Shown piece after piece: positions 5,422 through 6,247 of a stretch of 6,247 nucleotides of DNA (position 1 is the first letter of the stretch; each line of letters begins with the position of its first letter). The notes beneath the pieces are model-generated. The model ran no database searches and was not told where the DNA came from. It saw only the letters and a list, made by a program, of their open reading frames with translations. This stretch comes from Desulfobacteraceae bacterium. Lineage in GTDB: Bacteria; Desulfobacterota; Desulfobacteria; Desulfobacterales; ETH-SRB1. Location of the stretch: contig DAOWEW010000158.1 in NCBI GenBank assembly GCA_030638305.1, forward strand, positions 1-6,247, read 5' to 3'. Made by a program: the position numbers and the translations under genes.

Positions 5422-6247
5422 ATGAAAATAGCTATTGCACAGGTCAATACAATCATTGGTGATTTTAAGCATAATTTTGACAGAATCATCTATTTTGCCA
5501 ATAAGGCGAAAAGTTTTTTATGTGATCTGATAGTATTTCAGGAGCTGGTTATTACAGGTTATCCGCCCCACGATCTTCTTGAAAAAAAGGATTTTGTTGA
5601 TGCCAATCTTGCCTCGCTGGATAAACTTGTCAGCTCAATAGATGGTATAGGGGTTGTTTGTGGATTTGTTGACAAGAATCCGAATGATGAAGGCAAGCCC
5701 CTTTACAATGCAGCCGTTTTGTTCGAAGACGGCAAAATATTGCATAAAGCATATAAAAGACTTCTTCCAACCTATGATGTTTTTGATGAAAGAAGGTACT
5801 TTGAACCAGGCCGGTTGTTTGAGGCTTTTCCGTACAAGGGACGCAGGATAGGGCTAACTATTTGTGAAGATGTCTGGAATGACAAAGATTTTTTCAGGAA
5901 AAGAATATACAATGTAGATCCTTTGTCCTTGATGATAGAAGATGGCGCTGACCTTATAATCAACATATCTTCTTCTATCTTCCATGCAGGCAAGATGGAT
6001 CTCAGGTGGAAGATGCTTGGCGCTTTATCTGAAAAATACAGCGTTCCCATAATATATGCAAATCAGGTGGGTGGAAACGACAGCTTTCTTTTTGATGGAA
6101 TCAGTACTGTTTTTGATCGGAATGGAAAGGTAATTGCCAGGGGCCGTGATTTTAAAGAAGACCTTATTGGTTGTGATTTAAAAGCTACTGAAGCTCCCGA
6201 CGACATACAACCTGTTTCAAGTTCGGAGACAGAATCTTTTCTAAAAA
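5422..6247 (+). CDS. nadE: Glutamine-dependent NAD+ synthetase, N-terminal part (cut by window end)
   Basis: Open from the ATG at 5422 to the window edge: 275 codons of a protein that normally has about 540-580 residues. The visible part is the nitrilase-type glutaminase domain, which releases ammonia from glutamine for the C-terminal ATP-dependent synthetase that turns deamido-NAD+ into NAD+. The catalytic triad is visible: Glu41 in FQELVITGYPP, Lys112 in YKRLLPTYDVFDERRYF, and Cys148 in LTICEDVWN. NISSSIFHAGK and YANQVGGNDSFLFDG, also typical of the family, follow. The family's usual FPEL is FQEL here, which is unlikely to matter. The combination LPTYDVFDE plus GYPPHDLL separates it from simple amidohydrolases. 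The synthetase domain, with its SGGxDS motif, lies outside the window. Only a weak AAGG at the miaA stop precedes the ATG, suggesting translation coupled to miaA. Confidence 0.93.
   Translation, partial: MKIAIAQVNTIIGDFKHNFDRIIYFANKAKSFLCDLIVFQELVITGYPPHDLLEKKDFVDANLASLDKLVSSIDGIGVVCGFVDKNPNDEGKPLYNAAVLFEDGKILHKAYKRLLPTYDVFDERRYFEPGRLFEAFPYKGRRIGLTICEDVWNDKDFFRKRIYNVDPLSLMIEDGADLIINISSSIFHAGKMDLRWKMLGALSEKYSVPIIYANQVGGNDSFLFDGISTVFDRNGKVIARGRDFKEDLIGCDLKATEAPDDIQPVSSSETESFLK

Overview
The window reads as chromosomal DNA of a motile, flagellated Gram-negative-type bacterium of moderate-to-low GC. Gene content and the dense short repeats would fit a Desulfobacterota-like (deltaproteobacterial) genome, but that placement is an impression and no gene here proves it.

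Layout, left to right. (1) 42-227: a 180-bp long-hairpin MITE-like element (no ORF) with a 3-bp TAA duplication. (2) 207-1166, minus strand: a radical SAM protein of the COG0731/TYW1-like group with a C-terminal winged-helix-like region; its last five codons and its stop lie inside the left element. (3) 1219-1404: a second copy of the same 180-bp element in opposite orientation, about 90% identical, with its own TTA duplication. (4) 1480-4383: a 2.9-kb block bounded by a perfect 19-bp inverted repeat whose outer part matches the MITE ends. It contains a near-consensus sigma-28 promoter and four flagellar genes, fliD (cap), fliS (flagellin chaperone), a fliT-like chaperone and flaG. (5) 4469-5407: miaA, tRNA dimethylallyltransferase. 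(6) 5422 to the window edge: the N-terminal nitrilase/glutaminase domain of a glutamine-dependent NAD+ synthetase (nadE), cut by the window end.

The flagellar genes form one functional unit. FliD caps the growing filament, FliS and the FliT-like protein would chaperone flagellin and FliD in the cytoplasm, and FlaG is associated with filament length or cap function. The sigma-28 promoter times them with late filament genes. miaA and nadE are housekeeping genes only 14 nt apart and probably co-transcribed.

The most notable signal is the repeat family. The 11-mer GGAACGTGGAC occurs six times in strictly alternating orientation, forming three closed pairs: two compact hairpin elements and one pair enclosing the whole flagellar operon with its promoter. 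One insertion can be undone on paper: removing element 1 and one TAA copy restores a nearby in-frame stop for the radical SAM gene.
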